Source of the DNA: Mesostigma viride
Lineage: Eukaryota; Streptophyta; Mesostigmatophyceae; Mesostigmatales; Mesostigmataceae
DNA: 64,000 nt
NCBI GenBank assembly: GCA_009746045.1
Contig: RPFO01000072.1
Span: 2,119,985 to 2,183,984, forward strand
Direction: 5' to 3'
Shown here: positions 31,366 to 42,837 of the stretch, piece after piece
Layout: every line of letters begins with the position of its first letter
Position numbering within the stretch: the first letter of the stretch is position 1
Made by a program: the position numbers and the translations under genes
Notes under the pieces: model-generated
Told to the model about the DNA's origin: nothing
The model's input: the letters and a program-made list of their open reading frames with translations, nothing else
Database searches by the model: none

Positions 31366-32984
31366 GCGGCAGCAGGCGATGGATTCCTTGGTGGCCACCG
31401 GTGAGGGAGTCGTGGAGCTCATGGAGCAGAGCCGCTCTACATATCTCCGGGACGTACAGGCGCCAGCAGTCAGGTCTCACCATGACATGCATAGAGTCGT
31501 CCGTCCTGGAACTTGCACGGGAGCTTGCCCATCTGCTGAGGGTGCGACCTGATCGCCTCCAGGGCTGCTGCTTCCGTGACGGTGAATCGGCTGATCAGCG
31601 TCTCCAGAACGGAGGTGACGGTGTACGCATCCGCCTCCTCTTCAGTCTCGAGGGTTTGGTATACGTACTCCGAGAAAATGGTGGGGGACCCAATGGGCTG
31701 CAAGTGAAAAATTCCCTGAGCCGGGACCACGTGGCTGAGTGGCAAGCGCGAATGGGACCCCTCCCCTTCCCCGGGGGCGCGCACGTCCTCGTGCGAACCC
31801 CAGTCGGGGGATAGGTCGTCCATGGTGGTACGACCCGTGTGAAACAAATAACGAGCCTGCGGCGACCGCGGAAGGTCACCATAGGACGTGCCGGCGGGCG
31901 CCTGAGCTGGGACGCAAGTGGTATGTAGTACTCCCAGATCTTCATAGAACCAGTAGTCCTCCCGCCGGGAAAGGGCGTCTGGGACCACGTTCTCTGCACC
32001 CTTGACGTACTGAATCTTAAAGGGGGCGAACTGGGACAAGTACTCCAGCCAGCGTGCTTGACGGGGCACCAGGTTGGGTTGGGCGAGCAGATGCGTGAGG
32101 GGCCGATGATCCGTGTGGATGATCAGCCGGTGGGGATCAAGATACCCCTGCTCGCTGATGGCAACGTCAAACTGGGCCCCGAGAAGATGATGGCGCCAGG
32201 TATGGCAGCAGTAGACCACGGCAAGAAGCTCCTGCTGGTGTACCGGATAGTTGCGCTCGGCAGGGATCATAGTCCGGGAGATGTACTCGACCGGCTGCAA
32301 CCCCTGACCCTGGTCCTGCAATAGGACACCGCCGATTGCAACCTTGCTCGCGTCCGTTGCGACCACAAAGGGCTTGGACGGGTCCGAGATAACGAGCACG
32401 GGGGCCGTGGTCAGGCTGCGCTTGAGGGCCTCAAAGGCCTGTTGGCACGGTTCCGACCAAACGAAAGGAACACCCTTCTTGAGGAGGGCGTTAATGGGGG
32501 CGGCGATCGTCGCGAAACGGGGGATGAAACGTCGGTAATACGACGCGACACCCAAAAAGCTGCGCACGCCCTTGACGTTGGTCGGGGTCGGCCACTGCTG
32601 GATGGAGGCGATCTTGGAGGGGTCCGTCGCGACGCCGGCAGCGGACAGGGTATGACCGAGGAACGGTACGCTGCGACCAGCGCGGACCTTGGCCTTGCGG
32701 ACCGAAAGATTCTCCTCCTCCATGATGCGCAATACCGTGGCGACGTCCTCGAGGTGATCCTCAAAGGTCTTGGAGTACACCAAGATGTCATCCAGGAATG
32801 CGAGCGCACAAGTGCGCTTGTAGGACCACGGGGGCTTCGCGCCCCGGTTGGGGTCCTCGAGGTCACGGGAAACCTGCGGGAGATGCGCGGTTCCCATGAC
32901 TGGGCGGAGGATGTCATTCATGAGCATCTGAAAGCTCGCAGGGGAGTTGCACAACCCCATGGCGGCCACGTCATGGGGATGCAA
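31366..32984 (-). pseudogene. G1 reverse transcriptase (3' part), RNase H and start of integrase
   Basis: After the SINE-like insert the frame resumes with AAMGLCNSPASFQML, then the catalytic LAFLDDILVYS, thumb motifs, and RNase H (VVATDASKVAIGGVL ... IIHTDHRPLTHLL). It continues to KFQDGRLYACHGE, where a one-base frameshift near 31480 interrupts it. The next frame, WRLYVPEICRAALLHELHD, leads to the integrase zinc-binding region and stops at the foldback element. Confidence 0.9.
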
Positions 32985-33123
32985 GTGCCCTGGTGCACCT
33001 AGAGCAAGGGTCCTTTACATCCCCACCCTTGCAGGAAGTAGCTTAGGATGTATGATAGGCCATATGCCCCCTCTCAAGGGCTATGTGCTACATATACTCC
33101 CAACGGAGTTATGTTACAATTCA
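32970..33123 (-). mobile_element. SINE-like 154-bp insert in G1 reverse transcriptase
   Basis: It is flanked by the 11-bp duplication ATGGCGGCCAC (32959-32969 and 33124-33134), which splits the conserved VAAMG of the reverse transcriptase. On the minus strand it contains ACATAACTCCGTTGGGAG, as does the cyclase intron copy at 5495-5648. An 11-bp duplication and short length fit a target-primed insertion. No pol III boxes or tail are evident. Confidence 0.82.
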
Positions 33124-34220
33124 ATGGCGGCCACACGGAACTGATAGTGGCCGAACGGCGTGTTGAACGCCGTTTTATGACAGTCCTCCGGCGCAATCCT
33201 TACCTGCCAGAACCCGTCTGCGCAATCAAGGACGGTGAAACATGTGGCGCCCTGCACGCGGTTGAAGATATCGTCGATGCGGGGGAGAGGGTACTTGGAC
33301 TTTACCGTAATAGCGCTCAGCTTACGATAGTCCGTGACGAGCCGCCACTTGCCCCCAGGCTTGGGGACCAACAGCACGCCTGCTGAGAAGGGGCTGTTGC
33401 TGGGCTCGATGAGACCCCGCTCCAGAAGCGCCATCAAGATCTTCTTGAGCTCCACCAGCTCCACCGGACCCATGCGGTACATAGGGGACGTCGTAGGGCC
33501 ATAGCCCTCCTGCAATTGGATGCGGTGGAGCACCGAGCGCGGCGGGGGAAACTCTTGCTTACTCTCATCAAAGAGCTTCGCGCGTGCTGCCAACACCGCA
33601 TTGTAGCGCTCGGTCTCCTCGGGGGTGAAGCCCACACCGATCTCATTGAGCATGAGCTCCACGGCAGCGAGGTCGAGGCGATACATGTAGTATTCCTTGC
33701 CCTGACGCAGCTTGCCCTCCAACGACTTGATGCTCATGAGGATCTGTGAGGCTTGGCGGGGTTGGGTGAATTCCCGCTCGTGCGTGACGTTGTGCACAGT
33801 GGGACCCTGCGCCTGATATTCGCCAACCGGACTCCAAAAGGAGCCGTCGGGGAACCACACCACGCGACGCTTAATGCTGATGTCAACATCCTTAGCGTCC
33901 ATCCAGTCAATGCCAATAATGATATCGGCTGCGCCCAGCGGCGCGACAGTGGCGGTAAGCTCCACAGGGATGCCCTGAATCACCGCATTGATGTCGACTA
34001 GACCTGGCGAGGGGTTCTTGCGACCATCTGAGTAAGTCACATTTACCACTGTCGCGTGTGGCCGTATAGTGTAGCCAGCGCGACGCGCCAGTGCCTCATT
34101 GATGAATGACGTGGAAGCGCCCGTGTCGACCATGAACTGCACGTCCATGACAGTCTTGCCCTTGAGGAAGGGGTCCAGTGCTGTTGATGGCACTGCCAGA
34201 CCCCCTCGAAAGAGGAGCAA
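33114..34220 (-). pseudogene. G1 protease and reverse transcriptase (5' part)
   Basis: An aspartic protease motif, FMVDTGASTSFI, and the second-half motif IIIGIDW are followed by reverse transcriptase motifs: PMYRMGPVELVELKK, GLIEPSNSPFSAGVLLVPK, WRLVTDYRKL and CFTVLDCADGFWQ. The frame runs into the SINE-like insert. The layout matches the intact frame of G2 at 46907-45237. Confidence 0.92.
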
Positions 34221-34458
34221 GCTGCGGGCCGCACTCCTCGGGGCTGCATGCGTCAGCGGGGCGTCCGCGTTGCTGCCCGAAGCCGGAATTGTAGCCGTGG
34301 CTGGAGCCTCACCAACTCAGGCTCCATACTCGCGCAGGTATCCGCAACTAACGGTGCCTGTACGGCGGAGCTACTGCTATCTACACTATTTACTCCTACT
34401 ACGCTATCTACCCTATCTACCTGAGCTACCGCTACTTCTACCCCCAAGGGGAGGGACA

Positions 34459-35454
34459 CTACGCGCGAGGAACGGATGGCCGGGAGGCCGCCTCGTTCGA
34501 CCGCCCGGTCCGCTCTTCCCCCTCCTCCACCGGTTCCTCCTCATCGTCGTCGCCATACGCATAGCCTGCGATGGCCTGGGCATCCATCCGCCCACTGTCC
34601 GAGTCGTGATCGGCCGCGCCTCGTTGCTGCGCTAGCACCTTGTTCACCTCGCGGGTCACCCGTTGGAAGGATGGACCTGAGGCCCGAGGCGTTTGATACT
34701 GCGCGGGCTGGCGGCGGGCATCCTGCAGCTTGGCTGCACGTGCTCCCGCATCACGGGGCCGATCGCCTCGCTGCGCAGGGTCCGGACGTTTGCCGAAGGC
34801 GGGGCCAGAGAACTGGGGTACATGCGTCTCCTCATCCTTGCGGGCGCGCAGGCGAGGGCACTCGCGCTTGAGGTGGCCAACCTCGCCGCACGCAAAGCAG
34901 CGGGAAGTGGCCGGATCGATCGCATTGACCTGGAAATCAGGGTCATAATCGCTCTCCGCTGGCAGCTCGTAGTCATACGCGTCCTCCTGTGCGACCTCAG
35001 GGTCCGCGGTGGTGAAGTGGACGCGCCGGGGTGCCGCGAGCGGGAAGCGCCGTGTAGATGCTGCACGGCGGCGGGCGATCACATCCGAGACTTGTAGCAG
35101 GTACTGCTGAATTTTTATCACATCCCACTCCTCCCATGGGACCTCGGCATAGTGCTTGAGCACCTCATCCAAGAGGTCCGGGTGCAGCGCCTCGATGAAC
35201 CGTGCCTTGTACTCGGTCCAGGTCATGTCGTCAAGCGCCCGGGCAGTGTACGCCTCAAACTCGGTGAGGAATTCGCGAAACGGTGTGCTGCCCTGACGGA
35301 ACTTGCCAAAGGCCAGGCGTTCATGGAGCTTGTAGTCCGGTGGCACCAACTTGCGCCGGATGCGGGCCATCAGCTCCTCGACCGTGCGCGGGTAGGTGCG
35401 TGACGCGACGCTCTCACAGTGGAGGATGCCGACAACGGACGGATCCATGCACAT
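34459..35454 (-). pseudogene. G1 gag, C-terminal half with zinc knuckle
   Basis: This frame has the retrotransposon gag core (LAFGKFRQGSTPFREFLTEF) and a CCHC knuckle, CFACGEVGHLKREC, followed by a basic, Gln-rich tail and an acidic end. It parallels the G2 gag (LAFGTLQQGTKSFKEYMKEF). A frameshift with tandem TAG codons at 35455-35462 separates it from the N-terminal part. Confidence 0.9.
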
Positions 35455-35459
35455 CGCTA

Positions 35460-36562
35460 CTAGATATAGGGAATTAGCACATCAGTGGCCAACTCCCAAT
35501 CGTGATGCTCGCACCATGCCCAATAGACCGCCAACACCATGCGTTCCCACTCATCGATCTCGCGCGGGGTCATGTCCGCGCGCAACTTGGGCACGGTTTT
35601 GAAATCGGGCATGGGCGGAGCCTTGACCGTGGCCGCCCGCGGGCCTCCTTTAGCGCAAAAGGGCGGACGGTTAAAGGACGCCGGCAGCGATGGGGGCCCA
35701 GCAGCCCGCGGCTGGCTGCGCGAGGTCTCAGCGCCTCGCCGCAACCAAACGGATGTCGGGTGTTCGTAACCGGGATCGTTGAGGTCTAACCGGCTCAGAT
35801 TCAGGTTGGGGCCATGCGCCATGCTAGGACGCGCGGGGCCCGTCGCTGGGAAGGACTGACCCAGGCGCGTCTCAGGGCGCTCCTCGGCATCCTCCTCGTA
35901 GCGGGGGGAAGTTCGACCTCCCCCTCTTCCGTCGACCACGGTGAGGTGCCCATGGATTGTGGCTCGCTGCTGAACGATACACGACGCGCGGGTTCCGGCC
36001 GGGATGGGCTACCGCGACCGCGTCCGCGTCCGTTTACAGACCATGGGTGCTCTAATCGTTGGGCCCGTTGCGCATGGTAAAAGGCCGCGTTCTGGCTAAG
36101 CTGACCATTCGGCTGCGGTTGCCACTGTGGCCGCGGCGGCGGTTGCAACTGTGGCGGTTGCTCATGCTGCGGCTGCAATTGCTGCGGGGGCTGTGCCGGT
36201 GGGATGGATGCACTCATTGGATCTGACCTGGGAGACTCCCGCCTCGGGCCGGTCTCCACCCGTTCCGACCTACTGAAAAATTCTCCCTGCATATGCTGCT
36301 GCTGCTCGCTATCTATGAACATTCCTCCGGCCTGTGGTCTGTACGACTCACGGGCGGGACTAGCCAGCACACCTGGGTGACCTGCAGAGCTGCCCTGCTG
36401 GGAGGCTGGGCTCCGCTGTGATATCTCCTCATGTGCCTGTACGGCCGGACTATCTATACCCGTCTCCCTAACCTCTGACCCTTTAGGTTTACCTTTACCC
36501 CTTGTTTTAGGCGCCATGGTTACCGTACCACAACCACAAGAAGAGAAGGAAGCAAAAAACAA
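35460..36562 (-). pseudogene. G1 gag, N-terminal half, frameshifted
   Basis: The first frame (36562 to about 35930) is a Pro/Gln-rich, disordered region with QPPQQLQPQHEQPPQL. A frameshift near 35930 leads to a second frame (35939-35460) with PMPDFKTVPKLRADMTP and DWELATDVLIPYI, which lines up with the region before the gag core of G2. The exact start codon is uncertain: MAPKTRGKGKPKG is a likely internal Met. Confidence 0.75.
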
Positions 36563-36644
36563 AGGTCAAGACAACATCTACTGTCTATTATTATATATAA
36601 TGCTATAATATTATAGATGAGCCCCTCTAATCACAATGGCCCCG

Positions 36645-37070
36645 TCACTGGGTGCTGGGCGGCTGGCTAGCGTGTGTGCTAATCGTCAGCTGGTTAAAGG
36701 TGACGGTAACCTGCTGCGTAGCTGTAGTGTCCTCTACCCTAGCCAGTGCACTGGTATGTGCGTACCTACGCCCCCTAGATGCAGGACGTGCCCTGGGCCT
36801 AATCTCTAGCGGTGGGGCTTCTACATGTAATCCTACGGGACGTGTCATGTGTGCCTGGATAAACAGATCTGCTTCCCATGCTGTCCCGAACCCCTTAAAA
36901 ATAGCCCTATGTCTATCTACTATATTGTTCCTGCAGTCTACCCAGCTATAAAAAATCCCTACCTTGCCTGTGCCCCCATCATGTGCCAATGCGTAATATA
37001 ATTGCCTAGATCCATCACTGTCCCATCCCCTAAGTGCCCCAGTATGCCTAATATTATTATTATTAGACAT
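36645..37070 (-). CDS. G1 small protein upstream of gag: RNase H1 hybrid-binding / viroplasmin-like domain
   Basis: A 141-codon frame lies between the 5' leader and gag. Residues about 25-75 (LYYALAHDGG, GKVGIFYSWVDCRN, HRAIFKGFGTAWEADLFI) fit the pattern YAV..GR..GIY.SW.EC...V.....A.FK.F.T..EA..F of the N-terminal hybrid-binding domain of RNase H1. The C-terminal half is low-complexity. The G2 counterpart at 55784-56176 has the same position and a similar VGLHV/LGLHV motif. It may bind the RNA:DNA hybrid during reverse transcription; this is inferred from fold pattern only. Confidence 0.72.
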   Translation of the reverse strand: MSNNNNIRHTGALRGWDSDGSRQLYYALAHDGGTGKVGIFYSWVDCRNNIVDRHRAIFKGFGTAWEADLFIQAHMTRPVGLHVEAPPLEIRPRARPASRGRRYAHTSALARVEDTTATQQVTVTFNQLTISTHASQPPSTQ

Positions 37071-37622
37071 GCCACATCTATCTATTGCATGCAGGCAGGG
37101 ATAGGCAGAGAAGAAGGAACCTTGAGTACCTCTAGTGAGTGACCATCACCTGCTCACAAGGGTTGCCAACAGGCCCTATAATCTAAGAACGCAACGACAT
37201 TACGTAGACAGGAAAACCCGTCAGCACAAGGGAGTAACCTACGTGACAACCCGCCCGTGTACCGGGCCCCAGCACGTAAGCCACTCCCGCGGAGTCCCTC
37301 GCAAACCAGCCTGTACGGTTATGGCCTGCGTGAACCAACAAGCGAGGCCGGTGTACCCAGAGCCAGCGCTCACAGCACAAACATGAAAACGACAAGAAAA
37401 CAGGGCGGGGAGCACACAACACCGCTCTACGCGTGCAGAGAGAGAAGGGACAGAGCGAGCAATATGGCTGCTGCGCGCCCTACAACCACCATGGCTGCGT
37501 GCCCACCTATTTGCTGCGGATGCGATGTTATCGTTTCTTGCCGTCTTGGTGCAGATCACCGAATTCTCGTCAGGCAGATCACGAGGCCCTGCCCGCTCTG
37601 TACGAGCTAGGGTGGCCCTAGA
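37071..37622 (-). other. G1 5' leader
   Basis: About 550 bases between the primer-binding site and the first coding frame. No conserved structure was worked out. G2 has a leader of similar length. Confidence 0.6.
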
Positions 37623-37640
37623 CGAATCCTCCGATTACCA
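37623..37640 (-). promoter_or_regulatory. G1 primer-binding site
   Basis: One base inside the 5' LTR, the minus strand reads TGGTAATCGGAGGATTCG. The + strand therefore looks like a tRNA 3' end finishing in CCA with a preceding CGAATCC T-arm half. The tRNA identity is not determined. Confidence 0.75.
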
Positions 37641-37641
37641 G

Positions 37642-38253
37642 TGTTACGAGCCGCACCATCGGCTCTGAAAGACCCTAGTCTAGCGTGGGTTACACCTGAA
37701 TAAACTCGGAATCTGCTATCCGCCCGGACTACGTGAATGTAGCCCTGAATTCTAGCCAGTACGCGGAATTACTAGCTAGGCCCTGAATGCACAACTTGAT
37801 AAATTATGCATATACATGGAATGCACGAAGGGCGTTAGTGCAGCCCAGATTTGACCCCTGGTTCGGCAGACGAGTTTTACTCAAGTCGATTTTATTCCAA
37901 ACCAAAGATGGGAAGCCATTGTCACCTACGACATTTGTCCAAGACGGCGTGCATGCCAGCGGGTCGGCCGGGGGCCGAACCTCTAGCGCTGCAATGAATA
38001 TCAGCCGTAGATGTACATAGTATCCGCCAGTCTGGCACCCGGTACCTGGCAGTCCCGGGTACAGACCAGTAACACACCAAACCGAAAGCAAAGCCACGGG
38101 TACCTGGGCCGGCTGATGGAATAACTCGGCCAAGTCCCCGAATTTAATGTAATAACTATCGAAAGTCTCAAACAATATCAAAATGACTTTCGACTGACCA
38201 AACTAATTTATTTTAGGAATTGTTACGCCCAAACATGGGTTAGGGCCGTAACA
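37642..38253 (-). repeat. G1 5' LTR
   Basis: 612 bp, TG...CA, nearly identical to 25410-26027. It should carry the promoter for the minus-strand transcript. No TATA position is assigned. Confidence 0.95.
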
Positions 38254-39498
38254 ACGCATTAATATTACCCACCCACAACCGACATGTATTACTTAGGCGC
38301 AAGACACCGACATGCACCACGAAAGAGAATTCGCCGTTCACAAAAGAAAGCGACGGTCGTCACAGAAATGGACGCGAAGCGGATGCGCGGGAAGAATGCC
38401 CTGCTCCGGCATTAGGATATGTTTCGCGCGGGGAGAATATGAAGCCGTGGCTGTAGGCGGGTTGGTGGCAGGCCAACTAAGCAGAGGCGCAAGAGCAGCC
38501 CATGATGCGAAGGCTGACAATAGGCCAGGGTCAAGTTCCAGCGAAGAGGATGCCGGATCAAGGCCAGCGTGGCAGCGACGGGAAAGAATTAGGCAGAGCG
38601 GCCTATATGGGCGTAGCCGCGGGCTGGTTTGTTTCAGGCGCACGCCGCCTCCCCCAACCGCTCCCCCAGCAGCAAACGGCGAGATATATCGGAGGGCAGG
38701 CGCGAGTGCTTTGCATGACTCGCGGAACCGCATATGACCCTTCAAAAGTTGAGGCGATATCAATCAGCATGGAAACGTTTCTGTGCGTTTCATCACGCGA
38801 CATGCACCGAAGTATGCGGAGGGCGAGGAACACAGTGGGGGCGGTCGAGCAGTATCTGGAAAAGTATCTGGAAAAGCCGAAAAGACACGGACTCAGGCAG
38901 ATGTATACAGACAGACGGACTCAGACAGATGTAATAATGCACTGTGGTTTCTGAGCTGTGTGTGTCCGGTCCCATGTTTCAAAGCACAACCTTACAAGTC
39001 TCTGCTGCTGCATCTGGGGCATCGGTCAGGCCGCAATTCACACGCTGTATTTCCCACTTTGTATTTGGATGCTGTCGTACCAATGTTTCACTCGTTGCAG
39101 GGGAAGGCCACCCTGGATAAGGTCCTGAACGCGTTGGCATTTTTTCGCACTAGGTGGTACTTCATCCATGCGAAGGGCACAGGCTGCCCCCGACCTGGGT
39201 GAACATGAGGGAATCAAGATTTACAAGGCATCTGCGTTGACCATCGAGCCTCCAAGGTCGAGCGGGCCATTCCCGAGTCAAGTGGTGGTGATACGTCTCT
39301 CTTTGGACATCTGGTTTGCCATGCTTCTAGTAGGGATGAATTTCTCTCTGGCGTTCATGGTTTGCATTGTATGATGAACGCGGTGTTCATTATTTGTGGC
39401 AATGCCCGTGTGTTTTGGCGGTGCCCTATATTCAGGATGCGTAGCATGCAGGATGCAGCAAGGCATATCACCACGTTGAAGTACCGCCGGCGACGCAG
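38254..39498 (+). other. Host DNA between G1 and G2, possible exons
   Basis: Some parts look coding. 38312-38737 is open for 141 codons and basic. 39187-39261 could be an exon with EGIKIYKASALTIEPP after an acceptor GGGCACAG. The phases of these pieces do not join cleanly, so no gene model is offered. Confidence 0.3.
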
Positions 39499-39512
39499 AG
39501 TTCAGGGCTGCT

Positions 39513-40083
39513 TGTTACGCCGCAAGCCTCGGCCGCCACCTCTACCTCTACCTGTCCTGATACTACCTAGACTAGTAAGGCCGCTTCTATTTACACCCCT
39601 AGCGAAAGACGAACGAGACGAACCTGATCTCAATGCATTGACATATGTGCTACTATAATATGCCATAGGCCATTTAACCAAACCCGTTTACTCCAGGAAA
39701 AGAGGAAGGAAACACACTAAACTGCCGTGACCCAAGCTAATATGTGTTAATTCATTTAACACACGCCGAGTGACCACACACGGAGTGGAACGTGCATAAA
39801 TGGTCACCAACGGTCCAACAGGCTCGGGCCGACCTGGCCCTCGCCTGCCGAGACACAGAAACACAGGCAGGTGCACAGATGCACGCCGGTCCACTACATT
39901 CTACCGAAGGATAAGGACCACTAATAAAGTACGCGGCGCGGCGCCCAAAGGCACCCAATATACCACAGTACTGTTAAGAGGACAATCATGTCCCAGCTAG
40001 AACTACACGTAAACCTAAGAACAGCCGAGGCCAAGGACCTAATTTACGTCCGTAACTACAACGAATTTTTACGCGACGTAACA
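39513..40083 (-). repeat. G2 3' LTR
   Basis: 571 bp, TG...CA, apparently identical to the 5' LTR, indicating a recent insertion. Confidence 0.96.
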
Positions 40084-40099
40084 CCTCCCCCCCCCCACA
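40084..40099 (-). promoter_or_regulatory. G2 polypurine tract
   Basis: The minus strand has a G-run ending GGGGGGAGG directly against the 3' LTR. Confidence 0.85.
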
Positions 40100-40463
40100 A
40101 AAGGTAGGGAGCCCCCTCCCTACGCAGAGAGAAGGAAACCAAAGGGGTAGGAAAAACCTAATGCACCCAGCACACACCAACACAATCAATAGACCATCCC
40201 AGATACAAAGCACCAATAGTTCACACGGTCTCCACCACCACGCCGGGTGGTGTAGGGTTAGCCAGCACCAAGCCTGGTGGTAGGTTCCCCTAACTGCCTG
40301 GAACGGAGTCCTGGCCGGGGGGGACGGCACTGGGCAGGACACACAGAGTAAACACATCAGCGCTAAGGACCAAGAACAGCCAACCAACTGGCCAGAATAT
40401 GAGGGCGACTCTATATACCGGAGGGACAACACCCTCACTGAGGTCGGGCCTAAGGCCCTCTAT

Positions 40464-42144
40464 CTAGTGGCCATCCGTCTGATAAGTGCCACGAGAGGCC
40501 AGCAGGACCTCCAGGTAGGCCTGGTAGTGGGCCACATCCTCGACATTGTCATGCCTATCTACAGTGAGGAAAACATCGGCCCACACGCCGTCAGGAAAGA
40601 GGCCCAGGAAGGCCCAGTAATACCTATGCTGCGTGAGGACGACCTGGCCACGGGCCCAGTCCAGAAAGCCACAGGCAAAGAGGCGAAGGAAAGGCTCTAC
40701 CGCGATCAAGCAAAGGGCCCGCAGGAGGAGGCGATGATACCGGATCCGAGGGCGCATACCCGTCGGGAAGAACAGGTCCACCAGGGGCTCCACGTTGGAC
40801 GGCCACAACCGGATGTGCCGAACCTCGCGGGAGCGCCACCGACGAACACACTGTCGCGACCCGAATGTCTCTAGGTAGTCGCTGGCCCGAGGAGGAGGGT
40901 GACCGCGGGAGTCTAGACCCTGGCCCGGGATAGGCGCCGGGCGACGGGCATCCCACTCAAGGATGGGCTGGAGGACCGTGTGTACGCAGCACCCGGCCGC
41001 AGGAAACTCTACCGTAAGGGCATCCGAAGCCATAATGCCCAGAGGAGGGTAAGCCCACTGGAACCCACCGTAGGTGTCCAAGTCGTTGTGGCGCCTAGCC
41101 CAGCGATACAGAACGCGCCGAACCAGGATCTCACCCTGGAACACCGGATCAGCTAAAATAACCATGTCGAAAGGAGGCCGATCAGTCTCAATGGGTAGGC
41201 CACGATCCCGAGGCGCCCGACACACCTGGGAGAACCCGTAGGACATGGGAGAGATGGCAAGCTCAGCAGAGGCGCGCGGCAGGTCACACTGTCGGCAGGC
41301 GAGTGCGGACATACCATACCCAGGAATGGGCGTGTCGCGCGACTCCGGCGTCGCATGCACCACAGAAGGGGCCCTGTCCCGATCACCCTGGGACAACTCC
41401 CGGAGGGAATCGGCAGCGCGGGTGGCGCGAGGATCCTGACCGGTGGACCGAACAACCGCGCCAAAGACCGCGAGGCCGAAGGGGCAGGGCCGAAGCAGGG
41501 GCCGACGCAGGGGCGGGAGACGACACCGACGCAGGTGGCACTGGTACAGCAGGAGGTCGCGCCGGACCCGAAGCCAGAGAGGGCCGTGACGGCCCCGCCA
41601 CCACAGCTGGCGCGCCGGTCTCCGTTGCCGGCGCACCCTCAGGCCACATATTGAAGATAGGGCCCGTAGGGACAGGCAGTCCGGCATAAGATTGGTTGCC
41701 ATCCAAGCTCCAGTCGGGCACCGGAATCCTCTGCGGGGGACCACCCTCCCAAAGCCTGGGATGATCGCCCGTGTCGCTGAAGAAACCCCGAACTGGCTGT
41801 GAGGGCGCAGCGGGCGGCCCAGAGGGGGCGACGGTGGGCACAGCCGAAGGGGCAGAAGACTCGCGTCGCGGCGCAGGAATGTCGGTCGCAGGCACGGAGG
41901 CAACCGGAGGTATCGGAGCCGCAGCAACCGAAGGGGTAGGGGGCGCCGGCGGAACCACAGGTGCCGAAACAACCGAAGGGGTAGGGGGCGCGGACACCGC
42001 AGACACCCCACCTGGCGTGGCCGGAGTCTGTGCTTGGGCCGCCAGGAAGGCCCCGAACGCCGCGGTCAGGGACTGGATCTGAGCCTGCATAGCCGAGACC
42101 GTCGCCGAAAGAGGATCAGGCAAACCCGAAGGGGTAGGATCCAC
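40464..42144 (-). CDS. G2 extra protein downstream of integrase, two frames (unknown function)
   Basis: The first frame (42144 to about 41480) starts MDPTPSGLPDPLSATVSAM, has a short helical segment and then a long Pro/Ala/Val-rich region. A frame change near 41480 leads to a globular part ending at 40464, with IPGYGMSALACRQCDLP, GGFQWAYPPLGIMASDAL and YYWAFLGLFPDGVWADVF. The end resembles the G1 extra protein. Whether the frame change is a mutation or a translational frameshift is unknown. No membrane segment or envelope signature is seen. Confidence 0.55.
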
Positions 42145-42465
42145 TGCAACACACCGGGTCGACCGAGGGGACGACGGAACCGGAGAGGGAGGAGCAGACG
42201 CCGAGGAGGCGGACGCAGCGCTCGAGGCAGAATATTCTGGAGTATAATGTACCTCGGCTGGGGCGCCCGTAGGGGCAGGACCACAACTGCTATCCCGCCG
42301 ACTGATCAGCTATCTCCATGAATTCTACGGCCCGTAAAGGTCGCAGGGGTTCTCATCTACCTCAGCATCACCCTCAGCCGGAAGCCAGGGAACACCTCCC
42401 GTAGGCAGGTGCGGCCCACAGGGGTAGAAAGGTAGGAGAACACTCGGAGCACTGGAGAACCGCAT

Positions 42466-42761
42466 CTATCTGTCCCAAGGCGGACAGCGGGAACCACACC
42501 CTAACAAACAGTGCCCGGCATCGTCGAACCCGTGCAAAACAAGCTGGTGCGGCTCATCAGGGGAAGGACCGTACCACGTGACCCCAAAGAGGGCCGCCCT
42601 GACTAAACCCGCATGTTGGGCCTGGAGGGCCGGCTGCACAACGCCACCCGGGTAACTGGACCGCGACACCCAGCGGCCCGGAAGGGCCTCGAAATACAGC
42701 TCAGGGTCCGGGGGGGCGGGGACGGCAGCGAGCTCTCAGCCGGAGGGGTAGGCTCTGACAT
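42466..42761 (-). CDS. G2 small frame after integrase, unknown function
   Basis: It starts MSEPTPPAESSLPSPPP. After a frame change it continues with GVTWYGPSPDEPHQLVLHGF and CLLGCGSRCPPW to a stop at 42466. It has the same position as the Cys-containing frame of G1 (28186-27728). The gene boundaries are tentative. Confidence 0.35.
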
Positions 42762-42837
42762 GACGGCTGCGGAGGGGAGGGGACAACCAACCACCCGTCG
42801 ACAGCAGACATAACATAAGAGAGGAGAAGGTCTACAA

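Larger units (their letters stand above)
25410..38253 (-). mobile_element. Ty3/gypsy chromovirus G1, complete ends, inactivated
   Basis: LTRs at 25410-26027 (618 bp) and 37642-38253 (612 bp) begin TGTTACG and end CGTAACA. They are flanked by a 5-bp duplication ACGCA (25405-25409 and 38254-38258). Coding is on the minus strand: hybrid-binding-like protein, gag, protease, reverse transcriptase, RNase H, integrase with chromodomain, then extra reading frames. The LTRs differ by a few substitutions and two small indels. Frameshifts in gag and pol and two inserted elements make it defective. Confidence 0.96.

Noticed and set aside
39688-39894. 68-codon frames repeated at both G2 ends
   Set aside because: They lie inside the LTRs and repeat only because the LTRs do. 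They have no coding features.
40464-42144. Retroviral envelope gene in G2
   Set aside because: Position fits, but there is no signal peptide, transmembrane segment or fusion-like region.
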